From Gonapodya prolifera JEL478 (lineage: Eukaryota; Monoblepharomycota; Monoblepharidomycetes; Monoblepharidales; Gonapodyaceae): DNA of 64,000 nucleotides. The notes beneath the pieces are model-generated. The model was not told the origin of the DNA. It worked only from the letters and a program-made list of their open reading frames with translations, and ran no database searches. A program made the translations under genes and the position numbers. Below are positions 13,167 through 23,841 of the stretch, piece after piece. The stretch is taken from NCBI GenBank assembly GCA_001574975.1, contig KQ965842.1, positions 1 through 64,000 on the forward strand, given 5' to 3'. The first letter of the stretch is position 1. Every line of letters starts with the position of its first letter.

Positions 13167-13803
13167 GGAGGGACGGGTTTTCCGGGTCAGTGAAAGCAGA
13201 AAGCCGTCCCACAACAAACGAAAGGCTCGGCACAGTGCGACCAATGTCATTTGGCGAACTTTGACTCAACGAAGATGAAGAGCTGCAGCGGTCATTGGCC
13301 CATTCCTGCAACCCACGACCGAACGGGCCATAATGATGCCAGGGATCGTCGGGGTGATTTTGTCCTGACCTGCAAAAATTACACAAGGGCATGTGCCTTC
13401 AGAGTATGTTTGTGGTCGCTTTTTGCACTCCACTTTTCATCGCTTCCTTTCTGGTGGGCATGTGAATTGGTGGTGATATATTCCCTCACTCAAAGTCACT
13501 TTTGCTGCGTTCAAACCTCGTAAGCACTTTACAACATCTCGCATTTATATGCTGCTGCTCATTGCCTCCGCTTGTGTGGCTCCAGAACAGGCTGGCACTG
13601 CTCTCGTCACCGGTGATGTGCGAAAAACTCCCACGTCATTGCCCAAATTACCACTCCGCCTCATGACGCCATCAAGTCGGCCAAAAGCTATAAAAACGCT
13701 GCTCTGAGCCCTCTTCCCACATTGGCCAGTCGCCTCGCTCTCTTCTCTCTTTGCTCTCCGACCATCCCACTCCCGCCCACCCCTCACCTTCTCAACCTTT
13801 GCC
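13167..13803. other. Intergenic region upstream of the secreted Lys-rich gene
   Basis: No convincing gene. It separates the 5' break of the ABC fragment from the start at 13804. It contains a TATA box (listed separately) and a C/T-rich stretch at 13700-13800 just before the start codon. Confidence 0.4.
13689..13696 (+). promoter_or_regulatory. Probable TATA box
   Basis: TATAAAAA lies 108-115 bases before the ATG at 13804 and is followed by a pyrimidine-rich leader, a common arrangement for strongly expressed fungal genes. Position and sequence are seen; promoter function is inference. Confidence 0.5.
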
Positions 13804-14703
13804 ATGCGCTCCTCCACCATTCTTTTGATATTCACTGCCCTTTTTGCAACGGCTATGTCGGCTTCTGCCCAATGGGACGGTAAGAAGTGAGTATGATGGG
13901 TTTCATCTTCGAGGCATAGTTCTCAAACCCCCGTGTACACTTTAAAGGGACGACTCCCCATCTCACAAAGGCGACGACTACAGGTGGGACGGCAAATCTT
14001 ACGGTGGGGATGTGGAAGAGTCCCACAAGAAGGACCATGGGGATTACAACGATGAGAAGAAGTGAGTCTCTTCGTCTCTCTGCAAGCGTCGATGCGACGA
14101 CATACTCATTCCAACCCCTACCCTCAAAACGCTATTTTTAAGGCACGACTACCCTTCCTACAACAAGAAGGAGCACACGACTTTGGTTAGTGTGACAAAG
14201 ACTTTCGTGGAGCCTGTCAAGACGCAGGAGGTGGAGTGCAAGACTGTCGCAGAGAAGAAGGTACGTTACAGGGGGGCTGTTTGGTTTCATTATGCCGGTG
14301 ACTGATTGTACTTTTGTTCGAATGGAGACGAAGAACGTCCAGTGCCAAACCTACGACAAGAAAATTCTGGTGACCAAGACCAAAGTCGACGTTGTTACCA
14401 AAGTAGTGACCGATGAGAAGAAGGTGTGTCGCGCTTCCCTTCTCTTTTCCTTTCCGCCTTTTGTCACACATGTGTCATATCATCCGCCGTTCGACTACAG
14501 CCGACGCACGCGCCCAAAAAGGAGCACTACAACAACGACTACCCCAAGAAGGACGACAAGAAAGATTACGGCAAGAAGGACGACAAGTACGAGGAGGACT
14601 ACAACAAGAAGGTATATCTTCATGTCATCGATTCGGTTTGGGAGGCTGAGCCGCGCGGATTGACGCTCTTCAAACATTTTCTTCTCGCCTTTCGCAGGAC
14701 TGA
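13804..14703 (+). CDS. Small secreted Lys/Asp-rich protein, six exons
   Basis: Family not recognised. Start ATG 13804; the last intron ends at 14697, leaving a final exon of one Asp codon and TGA (14701-14703). The predicted protein is about 175 residues. Residues 1-22 form a signal peptide (MRSSTILLIFTALFATAMSA + SA). The mature part is very hydrophilic: DDSPSHKGDDYRWDGK, then a central stretch TLVSVTKTFVEPVKT with two Cys (VECKT, VQCQT), then a tail of KKDDKKDYGKKDDKYEEDY. All five long exons end in Lys-Lys, at or straddling the splice site (DGKK, DEKK, AEKK, DEKK, YNKK). It is likely a cell-wall or extracellular protein, or an effector candidate. A TATA box lies about 110 bases upstream. 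Confidence 0.75.
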
Positions 14704-14951
14704 AACCGTGCTGGGGCGGTTCGCATTTTCGTAGACGGAAGTTTTGCAAAGGAGGATATTGATACTCGATAATGTACTAGAGTAATGGCGGAACCATGAT
14801 CTTTGTTGTGCATTCAATTCCCTCTGTCGCATTCGCTCCACTCCATTCTCCAAAAATGTATATTTCATACATTGCGCCACTAAACCTCCAAAAAAATCTC
14901 AACCCGTCACTCCTTCGTTCACACCCCCTTCCACAGCACGCAGTACCTTTC

Positions 14952-16696
14952 TCACGCCTCGGGCCCCGCGCCAACAGTCCCCGGCTTGATCAACGGCGCG
15001 GCCAAGTTGGGCCCGACATTGATGGGCACGACGCGCGTGGGGTTGATCTGGATGTGCGACTGGAAGTAGTGGTTCTTGATCTGTCGTCGTGGTTATCGGC
15101 TCAGTGAGTTCCCGCGTCCACATCCACAACCACCACCGCCAAACTTCAAACTCACGTGCGTCATGTCCACCGTCTCGGCGACGCCAGGCATCTGGTACAC
15201 TCTGCGGGCCCATCTGAGCACGCTGGGGTAGTCCTTGGCGATGGAGCGGAGGTTGCACTTGAAGTGGGTGTGGTACACGGGGTCGAACCTTTTGTCCTTC
15301 CCGTCAGTACCCGTCCACACCAAGCCCCGCACCCCCCGCACCCCCCGCCCAACACAACACCTCACCTCACGACAGTCGTCCAGCAGCGCACATCAGCCTC
15401 GGTGAACACGCCCTTCCCGGGGCCGCAGAGGAACTCCTTGTCGCGCAGAATGGCCTCGATGCGGTCGAGCGAGGAGAACACGACGACGGCGGCGGCTTCG
15501 TAGGCGGGTTGGGTGGTTGCGAAGCCGGATTTGTAGACCTGCAGCGAGTGCGGGGAAAGGCGGCTGTCAGAATGGGAACGAGAGGAAAGAAGAAAGAATT
15601 GGTCGAGTACGTAGGGGGGCAAAGACTACGCCGGCAAGGACAAGGACGGTCCCGCACACTCCGACCGCCCGACTCTGTCCGCACCACTCCAAATCTGCAT
15701 CGGCGCGGCACCAAACCTTGCTGCTCCATCTTTCCTACCCTCCCGACCTCCCGACCTCCGACTTGTTCCAAAGGATCAAGGCCACCAAGCAGAACCCCTC
15801 AACCAACCGACCTCGCCCTTTGTATCAAGTCCACGCTGCACATCTCCCGACCACCCAGCCTCCCTCCTAGTATCAAGTCCACCCAGCAGATCATCGTGAC
15901 TTCCCGACCTCGCCCCTACTATCAAGTCCACCCAGCACACAAACAACAATCGCAACCGCCAACAGCCCACCCCGCCCCGCCACCCCACAGACACACTCAC
16001 CCCGTTATTAAACCCATCATACACCCACGCATTCAACTCATCAATCTCCTTCCTCAACTCTTCCGGGTACAAATCCAACCCCTTGGCCTCTTGTGCGCCG
16101 GAGGGTATAAACTCGTCAAAGGCGTGGTTCAGCATCCGGATGATCTCGGACGACTCGTTGTTCACGATGGTCGACGTTTTAGTGTCCCAGAGGACCTAAG
16201 GGTGGGAGGTGGGAGGTGGGGAGGAGAGTTGGTGTGAGAAAGTCAAATGATTTCATGCAGCCAGACGATGAATGGAGCACTCCAGACCTCGGTGAGTACT
16301 CACCGGCACTGTAAACCTCCCCTGATACTCTGGCTCGGCCTTGAAGTAAATCTCCCTGAGATACTGCGTCCCCGGATGAAGATGATCGATCGTGGCGTTT
16401 GGTGTGTCAGGGTGGAACCTCCAGCCCTTTTCGCCCAGCAACCAATCAACAACCGAAACGGAAATGACATCCTCGAGCTTCTTGAGCGCGCGAACGATGA
16501 GCACGCGGTGAGCCCAGGGGCAAGCCCACGAGACGTAGAGGTGGTACCTTCCCTTTGCCGGCTGGAATGTGGCCTGCGGGTCATTGGAGATCCAGAATCG
16601 GAAGGAGGAGACTTGGCGGCGGAAGACGCCGTCTGATTGGTTTGCCCACTGGTTGATGTGGGCGTGCGGTGGGGGGAGGAGGCGGGTATGGGGGGG

Positions 16697-16794
<98 letters not shown>

Positions 16795-16927
16795 GGGAGA
16801 CGGGCGACGGGATGAGGTGAAGGCGCGGGGGGAGATGTGGAGAAGAAGGAGAACGCACCTTGAAAATGGCAGGCAGATCCTGCTTCTGAGCGTCCACCGA
16901 CGCAGACGATGCCTTGGTTGAAGCCAT
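14952..16927 (-). CDS. Xi-class glutathione S-transferase (glutathionyl-hydroquinone reductase, ECM4/GTO-like)
   Basis: Start ATG 16927 ([16 protein letters not shown]), stop TGA 14952. After the first exon (ending DLPAIFK) the protein reads [20 protein letters not shown], then [20 protein letters not shown]. The CPWAHR motif holds the catalytic Cys of the xi/omega-type enzymes. The C-terminal all-helical domain follows ([57 protein letters not shown]). These are hallmark strings of glutathionyl-hydroquinone reductases, which reduce glutathionyl-hydroquinones and protect against quinone stress in cytosol or mitochondria. There are about six introns. The first is over 200 bp and contains a 96-base homopolymer that reads as poly-C on the sense strand. 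Confident of family; physiological substrate not known. Confidence 0.93.
16698..16793. repeat. 96-base uninterrupted G homopolymer
   Basis: Pure G on the plus strand from 16698 to 16793, preceded by six G and one C. It lies inside the first intron of the minus-strand glutathione transferase, so the transcript carries poly-C. Such a run is either a real expanded homopolymer, able to form G-quadruplex or i-motif structures, or a sequencing or assembly artefact. Its length should not be trusted. Confidence 0.95.
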
Positions 16928-17261
16928 GGTGCGTGGGTGTGAGATGCGCGCGGGTGCAGCGACAGGACTTCGGGTGGGGGCGCAAGCGGGGAATGCGAGT
17001 GCGTGGGCGAGACGCGCGGACAGCGGGGAGTGTGGCGCAGTCAGCAGATGCGCGCGGGGCAGTCGCATGGCAGAAAAACACGCACGCTTATCAAGTGAAG
17101 CTCGCGCGCAGTTTGCAAACTTTTGCACTGGGTGTCGGAGCGCGTGAACGGTTGACCCGACGACCGAAGCACAATGTTGGTACGAATTACGTAACAGCGA
17201 CATTGATATCAAGACAGGTACTGCATCATCCGGTGTACGTAGAGAAACCCCCGTGAGAAGT
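16928..17261. other. Intergenic region upstream of the glutathione transferase
   Basis: Promoter side of the minus-strand transferase. G/C-rich near the start codon, becoming mixed sequence. No further gene seen. Confidence 0.35.
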
Positions 17262-18010
17262 CTATGCAATAGTATACAGTGTGCGCTTCCGTTGATCTCT
17301 CTCCCTTATCGCACACCAAATCTCATCTACATTGGAGATGTCACAGAAAACGAACCTCGACAGGCTGAACCCGGAATACGCGAGGACCGTGGACGCAGAT
17401 ATGTCGGTGAGTGGGGAGTCGTCGATGGCAAAGTCCCAGATCGTTTTCAAGGCCCAGTTGTTGGACGCGTTGTAAATCAAGGGCTACAGATCCGACACCC
17501 GACACCACGTCACTCCTCGCACTGCGGCACAGGCTTGAAAACAAAACCACGCCCCGGCCACGAAGTTGCCCTGACTGTCCCAGATGGGGAACGACAGATA
17601 CTGAAGCGGCTGATGGTGGGTGCCGGGTGGAGGCGAGATGGTTGGGGTTGGGTGAGAGAGACGGTCGACGGAAACACATCTGTTTTGACTTAACGTACTC
17701 GTACTCCTCAAGATCAACGGTACCGAGCTGGACGGCACCGGAAGTAAGGTTTGGCAACCGAGATGAGGCTGGACACGTACACGTCTGGTATTGGAGGTGG
17801 TTGGCGTACGTTTTATATTTTGATCACCGCACTGAAACACTCACCCATGGAAGAGAGAACTTGAACAGATGTATCTCTCTGCTTCGATTCCGCCAGGTCG
17901 AGAATGCTGGTTGTACCTAGCGAAAAGCTTGGATCTGTCAGGCTCTCACTTGAGCGTAACCAATGTAACGATGACGACGCGGAGAGGCAAGCCGAACTTC
18001 TTAATATGTG
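17262..18010 (-). CDS. Unrecognised multi-exon protein (uncertain model)
   Basis: Not recognised. Several minus-strand stretches have normal protein-like composition and plausible splice signals: SLGTTSILDLAESKQRDTSV (about 17930-17850), LTSGAVQLGTVDLEEYEYV (about 17755-17695), LSFPIWDSQGNFVAGAW (about 17605-17550), and a last exon IYNASNNWALKTIWDFAIDD running to TAG at 17262. The mix of short hydrophobic strands with DSQGN turns resembles an extracytoplasmic sensor domain such as Cache, but that is only an impression. The reading frame between exons and the true start are not settled. It could be the end of the DUF1206 gene upstream or a separate gene. Confidence 0.35.
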
Positions 18011-18329
18011 GAGATTCACCTTAAGACTCGGTCGATGGCAACGCTTCCGATATTTTGGAAATGATTCCTGTGATGAGACTTGGCTCAGACCAGATCAGGT
18101 GGCAGGCAGCCAGCACTCCTTGAGAAGGTGATCAAGACTGTCTCATCCAAGCTTGGCTCGCTGGTTTACAATAAGTGCGAGGGTTTGAAGAGCTCCCTGT
18201 CCTGCTGCAGAATGGCCGCAAGTACTTACGCAGCATGTTATTCGCTTGTTTCCCTTCTCTATCCCCCCCAACCCTTCCTTCTTAATGCGTGGAAAGCGGT
18301 TATTTGGAAAGTCAATGCGAGTGTGTCGG

Positions 18330-18595
18330 TACGTTGGTAAGTCGGCAAGTCGGGAGTTTCGGGTGAGTCAGAATGAGCCGGTGCGTCGGCAAAGTCAGGA
18401 AGAATGTCGGTAAGTCGGCAAATCGGTTTGTGGGAAAATTGGTGATGAGTCAGAGCGACCGATGAGGTATGTAACATATCGATGAGTCCGCAAAGGTCGG
18501 TAATTCGGCATGAAGTTCGGCAAATCGGTTTTTGTTGGCAAATTGGTGCATGATTCAGTGGTGACAATGAGTTGGCGTATCGGCAAATTCGGTGC
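18330..18595. repeat. Degenerate GTCGGCAAATCGG repeat tract
   Basis: At least eight imperfect copies of a word close to GTCGGCAAATCGG (minus strand CCGATTTGCCGAC), spaced about 15-40 bases. Examples are near 18341, 18413, 18515 and 18582. It lies at the 3' end of the DUF1206 gene, probably in an intron or trailer. The copies have diverged, so it looks like an old minisatellite. Confidence 0.6.
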
Positions 18596-20178
18596 TAAAC
18601 TTCTGTCCCCACTCACCGCATAAGCTCCGTACACAACCCCACACCCAGCACAAACAGCCTGCCACACCATCGTTCCAAGCCACGATTGCAAGTCAGCCCC
18701 AACCTTTGAGCGTCACCCGCAAGAGCCCACTCTCACACGACCTTTCCCCACGTTGCGTAATTTAGCTGCTCAAGCGCAGACGCGATGTAGTTGCAGTTGT
18801 TGAGCCCCGAGGTGCCGTTGTATCCCTGTATCGACGTGATAGATGTGTGCAGGTTCGCATCATCGTCGACGTCGGTGTTGGTGCCATTGTGTGTGGCGCC
18901 CGAGACGGTATTGTGGTGGGTTGGTAATTTTGTGGGTGTGGCATGCGTCAGCGATCACAAAAAAAGGCACGTCAATACATGCTCGCATCCCTCATCCACA
19001 CACACCGCGAACCCACCTCACTGACAGCCCTGAAGAACAACACGGCGCAGAACAGAAAGCCCAACGCCCGCGCTGCGAAGCTGACGTGGCCGAACCCATA
19101 CAACACTGCCTTCTCCACTTTTTCTCCAATGTCCACCCCCCTATTCCCGCTCCCTCTCCCACCCCACCCCGTGTGCCTTAGAACACCTCTGAACCACCCT
19201 CCCGCGGCCATCCCCCACGCCCCCACCACGCGCGGGTCGAGCTCACCCTTGAACGCGCCCCCGAGAGCAGGCACGAGCTGGGATATGAAGGCGCAGAGGA
19301 AGGCAATCCCCAGTACGGCGAGGCCGAAACGACCTGCGGGTGTTGTTTGCCAGCATTCGAGAGACGTGCATGTGGCCGGGGCGGTGGATGTGTTTGTTTG
19401 TGGGGGTGCGGAGGAGAGCATCTTCTTGGTAGGGGAAGGGTGGTGCGAGAGGAGAGACGGGTGAAAAGTGTGCAGGGAAGCGTTGCCCGGTGGCCGGACC
19501 TTTCACCTTGGCGACATACGACGCGTACACGATGTACACACCGCCTGACACGAACGGGCTCAGCCTGTACTTGACGAAGCTCTTACGCGCGCCGTTCTCC
19601 ACGTCGTACCCTGCGCCCACGAAACACTGGTTTTGCACGCATCGGTCAGACTCCATTGTTCACAGTTCACCACACACTCCCCTTCCACTTCCCACACACC
19701 CCCATACTCGAAACATACCTAGTACAGTCTCCATGCGGCATACAGAGTCAGACCCACGAGGAGAACGCACAGGAGGGCGGGACCCACAGATGTCGAGGAG
19801 AGGAGGAAGAACGCGCCGAGGGGGGATTCCTGGGCGTGGGATTGGGCGACGCCGAGGGACGACAAGCATATGATTCCGCCGAGGAGTGCTGCGGGGGGTG
19901 GCGAGTTGTGTTCGTTATCTGGCGTTCCGAGGTCCGAGACAATCCCACAACCATCGGCCATCCCCACCACCCCCAGAGGCCCCGACAGGCTCACCGTACA
20001 CAACTCCTTTGGCCGTCCACCCGACACTTCCCGCGACCTCGTCCACGCGCCTCGCCCAGTGTGCGTACCGTCCCGCAGGGTTGTTGAATGTCCTCCAGAC
20101 CGCAAATTTGGCGTCATCGAGGGCGACGTGGGGCGGAGAGCCGCTTTCGAGTGTGCTTGGGGGCGTGGATGAGCGCAT
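18395..20178 (-). CDS. DUF1206 multi-pass membrane protein
   Basis: Start ATG 20178. Exon 1 ends EVAGSVGWTAKGVVYG, the start of a DUF1206 module. Further modules follow: LLGGIICLSSLGVA...LLCVLLVGLTLYAAWRLY, GYDVENGARKSFVKYRLSPF with VSGGVYIVYASYVAK, GRFGLAVLGIAFLCAFISQL, and a last one with ARALGFLFCAVLFFRAV, then WLGTMVWQAVCAGCGVVYGA. DUF1206 proteins carry three copies of a two-helix unit and have no known function. They are mainly bacterial, with scattered eukaryotic members. Two points are unsettled: the junction after WRLY has an in-frame TAG unless an unusual splice is used, and the 3' end (the given 18395 stop is one option) runs into the degenerate repeat tract. Family call is good; model boundaries are weak. 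Confidence 0.65.
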
Positions 20179-20581
20179 CTGGGCGTGGAAGGTGAGGGGA
20201 ATGGTCTGTGGGTGAAAAGGGGGTGTGACATCATAGTAGCCTTTTCATGGGTGCAATTAAAGCCTTCACAAAAGTGGAAGTACTCCTCGACTTAATTTTT
20301 GATTTCTATGCAAGAAGAGTAACATTGGTATTTTATGTTTCGGTGACAAGGCAAACTGACATTAACATGTGTGCTGGATTGCATGACACGGTGAGAGCGT
20401 ATCTCCCATCTGCATCATCGGCTGAGCCGAATGAAATCGAACCCATGGTGATGTGGTGACGTGGTCGCCCATTCATTGTTCCGTACTGCGGCAACGAATG
20501 TTCCGTCGAACTGCTTGCAGAATCTTCACCCCATCGCGCTCCCAGCACCGCCCTCTCCCCCTTCCCCTCCATCGCCGCACA
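20179..20581. other. Divergent intergenic region (DUF1206 gene / decarboxylase)
   Basis: About 400 bp between two divergent starts, presumably a shared promoter region. No gene seen. 20240-20400 is more A/T-rich than its surroundings. Confidence 0.4.
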
Positions 20582-22973
20582 ATGACCAACACCACCAACG
20601 CAAACGGCGCCCCCACGGCCCCCTCGCAATCGCCATCGGGTGCCATTGCCAACCCGTTTCCATTCCCCACCACCAATTTCGCCCCAGGAGGGCCACAGGA
20701 CATCGAGACGTTTCGCAAGAACGCAAAGGAGATGGTCGACTTCATGTGTGAGTGGCCGTGTTGCGACCGGAATCAAAGTTGGCGATTTCGAGCGCCGATC
20801 GCTCGTTCGCAGGCGACTACTACAAGACCGTCGGCGACCATTCCAGTACGTATATGGCACTATGCATCTGCCGTGAAAGCATCACCCATGTCCCAAGTTC
20901 CGTTACGCAGCGCTGTCCAGGGTGCAGCCGGGCTACCTGGCTCCGTTGTTGCCCAAAAAGGCGCCAGAAGGTGAGTCTCACCTTCCGCAATGCTCGCTGC
21001 TGTGTCATTCTCACGCTCTTTTGTGGTGCCAAGACCCGGAATCCTTCGAATCGATCCTTGCCGATGTTCAGCAGCACATCATCCCCGGCGTGACCCACTG
21101 GCAGTCGCCCAACTTTTTCGCCTTCTTTCCCAGCAATAATAGTTTCCCCAGCTTGCTTGGTGACATGCTGAGCGGGTGAGTGCTGGTGTGGTGCACTTTG
21201 TGCCAATAACAGTAATCGGACCTCATTATACCTCCAACCCCATCACCAGCATGATTAATTGCATCGGATTCAACTGGGTGAGCTCTTTATATGAACAGTT
21301 TGCTCCTCCTTGTGAAAACCTGAAGCCTGACTGGACGACAGATGACCTCACCCGCATGCACGGAGCTTGAAATGATCGCCATGGACTGGCTCGCCAAGCT
21401 GGTCGGCCTTCCAGACGCCTACCTGAACACCTCAGGCGTCGGTGGAGGAGTCATTCAGGTCCGTTTCCCCCCTTTGTCCCCTTCCACCCTCACACTGTTG
21501 CCCCCCCTCACACTTATTTCTGTACAAAACTAGATGTCCGCCTCGGACGCCTCAGTCGTTGCCATGATCGCCGCGCGGCAGCGTAAGCTGCGACAGGTCA
21601 AGACGGAAATGGAAGCGCAGGGAAAGGGGGACGAGTTCAACGAGCAGGACGTGATCAAGCGCATGGTGTTTTACGGCAGCGACGAGGCGCACTCGTGCCA
21701 TAAGAAGGGCGCCATGGTGCTCAAATTGAATTTCAAGACTGTGGCGGCGGACGATTCGTATGCTGTAAAGGGCGCGACGCTCAAGAAGGCGATTGAGGTG
21801 AGTGGTTGTTGTGAGCACAAAGTTTTGGGATGCTATGTATCCGAATCTCCAACTCTCTACCCCCCACTCATTCCAACAAAACCTTTGAAAACAACAGACA
21901 GACGTTGCGGCCGGCCTCCTCCCCACCTTCTTCGTCGGCACGATCGGGTCCACCTCGACGGGCGCGACGGACCACCTTTCCGAAATCGGGCCCGTGTGCC
22001 GCGACACGGGGGTATGGCTGCATGTGGACGCCGCGTGGGCCGGGAGCGCGTTCGTGTGCCCCGAGCACAGGGAACTCATGCGGGGTATGGTGGACGAGAC
22101 GACGGGCGAGGTGTACGTGGATTCGTACGACTTCAACCCGCATAAGTGGCTGCTAGTGAATTTTGATTGCTCGGCCATGTGGTGAGTGGAGTCTGAAGTG
22201 GGGGTGGGATCTTCGGGGGTCGGTCGTTGTGGCTGATTTAATACTCGCACACGGGTAGGTTGAAAGAGAGGGCCGATCTGGTCGACGCGCTGTCCATCAT
22301 GCCCGCATACCTGCGCAACAAGGCGTCGGCATCAGGTGAATTGCGTCCGCTTGCTCTCATCTGCACGGCGTAGAGTCACGGGGTCGATTCGTTCGTTCAT
22401 CGTTCAGGCTCGGTCATCGACTACCGCGACTGGCAAGTGCCCCTCGGCCGGCGGTTCCGCTCGCTGAAACTGTGGTTCGTCATGCGATCGTTTGGGGCAA
22501 AGGGATTGAGGGAGCACATTACCAAGGTGAGACGCTCGCCTCGGCCGGCGGTTTTGACAACTTGTGTTGAACAAAGCGACCCCTTTTCCGCAACCGCTTT
22601 CAAGTGTGTCAACCTCACCCGATACTTCGAGACTCTCGTCACGGCAGACGACCGCTTCGAGCTCATCGTCCCACGAACCCTCGCCCTCGCTTGCTTCCGG
22701 ATAAAGCCATCCGTGCTGTCGGCGCACCCAGGTCTCGACGTCAACGCCGTGAACAAGCAAATCGCGGACGGCGTCAACGAAAGCTCCAACTTCCTCATCA
22801 CCGCGAGCGAGGTCAAGGGCAAGCCCGAGGTCGCAGATCCGGCGACGGGCAAGGTCGCCATGGTGTATTTCTTGAGGGTCACGATTGGAGGGTGGTCCGA
22901 GGAGGAGAATGTGAGGGGAGTGTGGGATGTTATTCGTGGGCAGGCGGATAAAGTTCTGGCTGAGCTGCGATAA
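20582..22973 (+). CDS. Aromatic-L-amino-acid decarboxylase family (PLP, group II)
   Basis: Start ATG 20582 ([14 protein letters not shown]), stop TAA 22971-22973, about nine introns. Family landmarks in order: [12 protein letters not shown] (N-terminal helix), [91 protein letters not shown] with the PLP-binding Asp, and [20 protein letters not shown] with the Schiff-base Lys. A C-terminal domain ([19 protein letters not shown]) follows. This is the tyrosine/DOPA/tryptophan decarboxylase group, which makes aromatic amines in the cytosol. Length is near the usual 480-500 residues. It converges on the MIF gene with 124 bp between stops. Substrate among Tyr, DOPA, Trp and Phe cannot be fixed from sequence. 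Confidence 0.93.
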
Positions 22974-23097
22974 ACGTGCAGAAGGGGGTGCAGTGTGGAG
23001 AGTGGAGATACCGCCAACGATGACTTTTTACACAACTTATGTATTTCAAACAAAAGCAAAAAACATGAAATCTCAAGATTGATTTTGTGACAAGGCA

Positions 23098-23695
23098 TCA
23101 ACCGAACGTCTTGCCGTTCTGAGCCCAGTTGGCACCTGCGATGTCTGCGAACAACACGTAAACCCGATCCCCAGAAAGGTCGCTAAATTGTGCCTGGTCA
23201 TTGTGCAAACGCATCCAGATGAGGACTGGGCAGTGCAGACAGTGTGGATCATTCTCTTCTTACCTTCAGAGTCTGAGTAACGAAGGACGCAGTCTTCTTG
23301 TTCTGGTCCGACGAGATACCACCAATGCTGGAGACCTGGACCAGGGCCGCTGGGGAGTCGGTCCCTCCAAAGGTAAGGGGCACATCGGACTGGACATACA
23401 CTTGCATATACTAGAGGTGGGGACCAGGGATCGGATTTGGTCCGTCATCTTGATCACACGACAATGACATTCATAGGAGATCTCACCGCTTCCGGCTTTC
23501 CAAGCGCGGTGACGACGCCCTTCGAGAGGGCCTTTGCCAGCTCGATGCTGGCTTGCTTGACGACGGGGAAGTTGAGCTTGACTTCACAGAGCTTTTGTTG
23601 CGCAAGTCAACGGTGCGCGAGAAACACGAGCAACGGGAGAGGTGAGTCGTTGTTTGAGACGGATCAGGGTGAAGCAGACGAGAGCTCACAGGCAT
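23098..23695 (-). CDS. MIF / D-dopachrome tautomerase homologue
   Basis: Four exons. The first codes only MP (ATG 23695), so the catalytic N-terminal Pro of the tautomerase superfamily is kept. Exon 2 (23591-23487) gives LCEVKLNFPVVKQASIELAK and more. Exon 3 carries VYVQSDVPLTFGGTDSPAAL and VSSIGGISSDQNKK. Exon 4 ends GDRVYVLFADIAGANWAQNG, matching the DRVYI..D..A...GWN tail of MIF; stop TGA 23098. Total is about 116 residues, the usual MIF size. There is no CxxC motif. MIF proteins are cytosolic trimers with keto-enol tautomerase activity. Fungal members are patchy and their role is unclear. The start faces the aminotransferase start across 146 bp. Confidence 0.93.
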
Positions 23696-23841
23696 TTGCG
23701 CAGGCTGGTTGGAATGAAATCGAATGAATGAAATCGAATTGTTGGTTGTATTTAAGCTATGTGGCCGGGGCAACCGCAGGCTCGGCCCCTTGGCCCCGAC
23801 TCACGCAAGCGAAGACGCAAGCGCGCCTGGAATCTACGGAC
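23696..23841. promoter_or_regulatory. Compact bidirectional promoter (MIF / aminotransferase)
   Basis: 146 bp separate the MIF ATG (minus) from the likely aminotransferase ATG (plus). Such a short shared interval suggests the two genes are regulated together. No specific binding site recognised. If the aminotransferase starts elsewhere the interval changes. Confidence 0.45.

Noticed and set aside
16253-17269. A 338-codon frame with a long poly-proline stretch
   Set aside because: The proline run is the 96-base homopolymer in an intron of the glutathione transferase; only parts of this frame are real exons.
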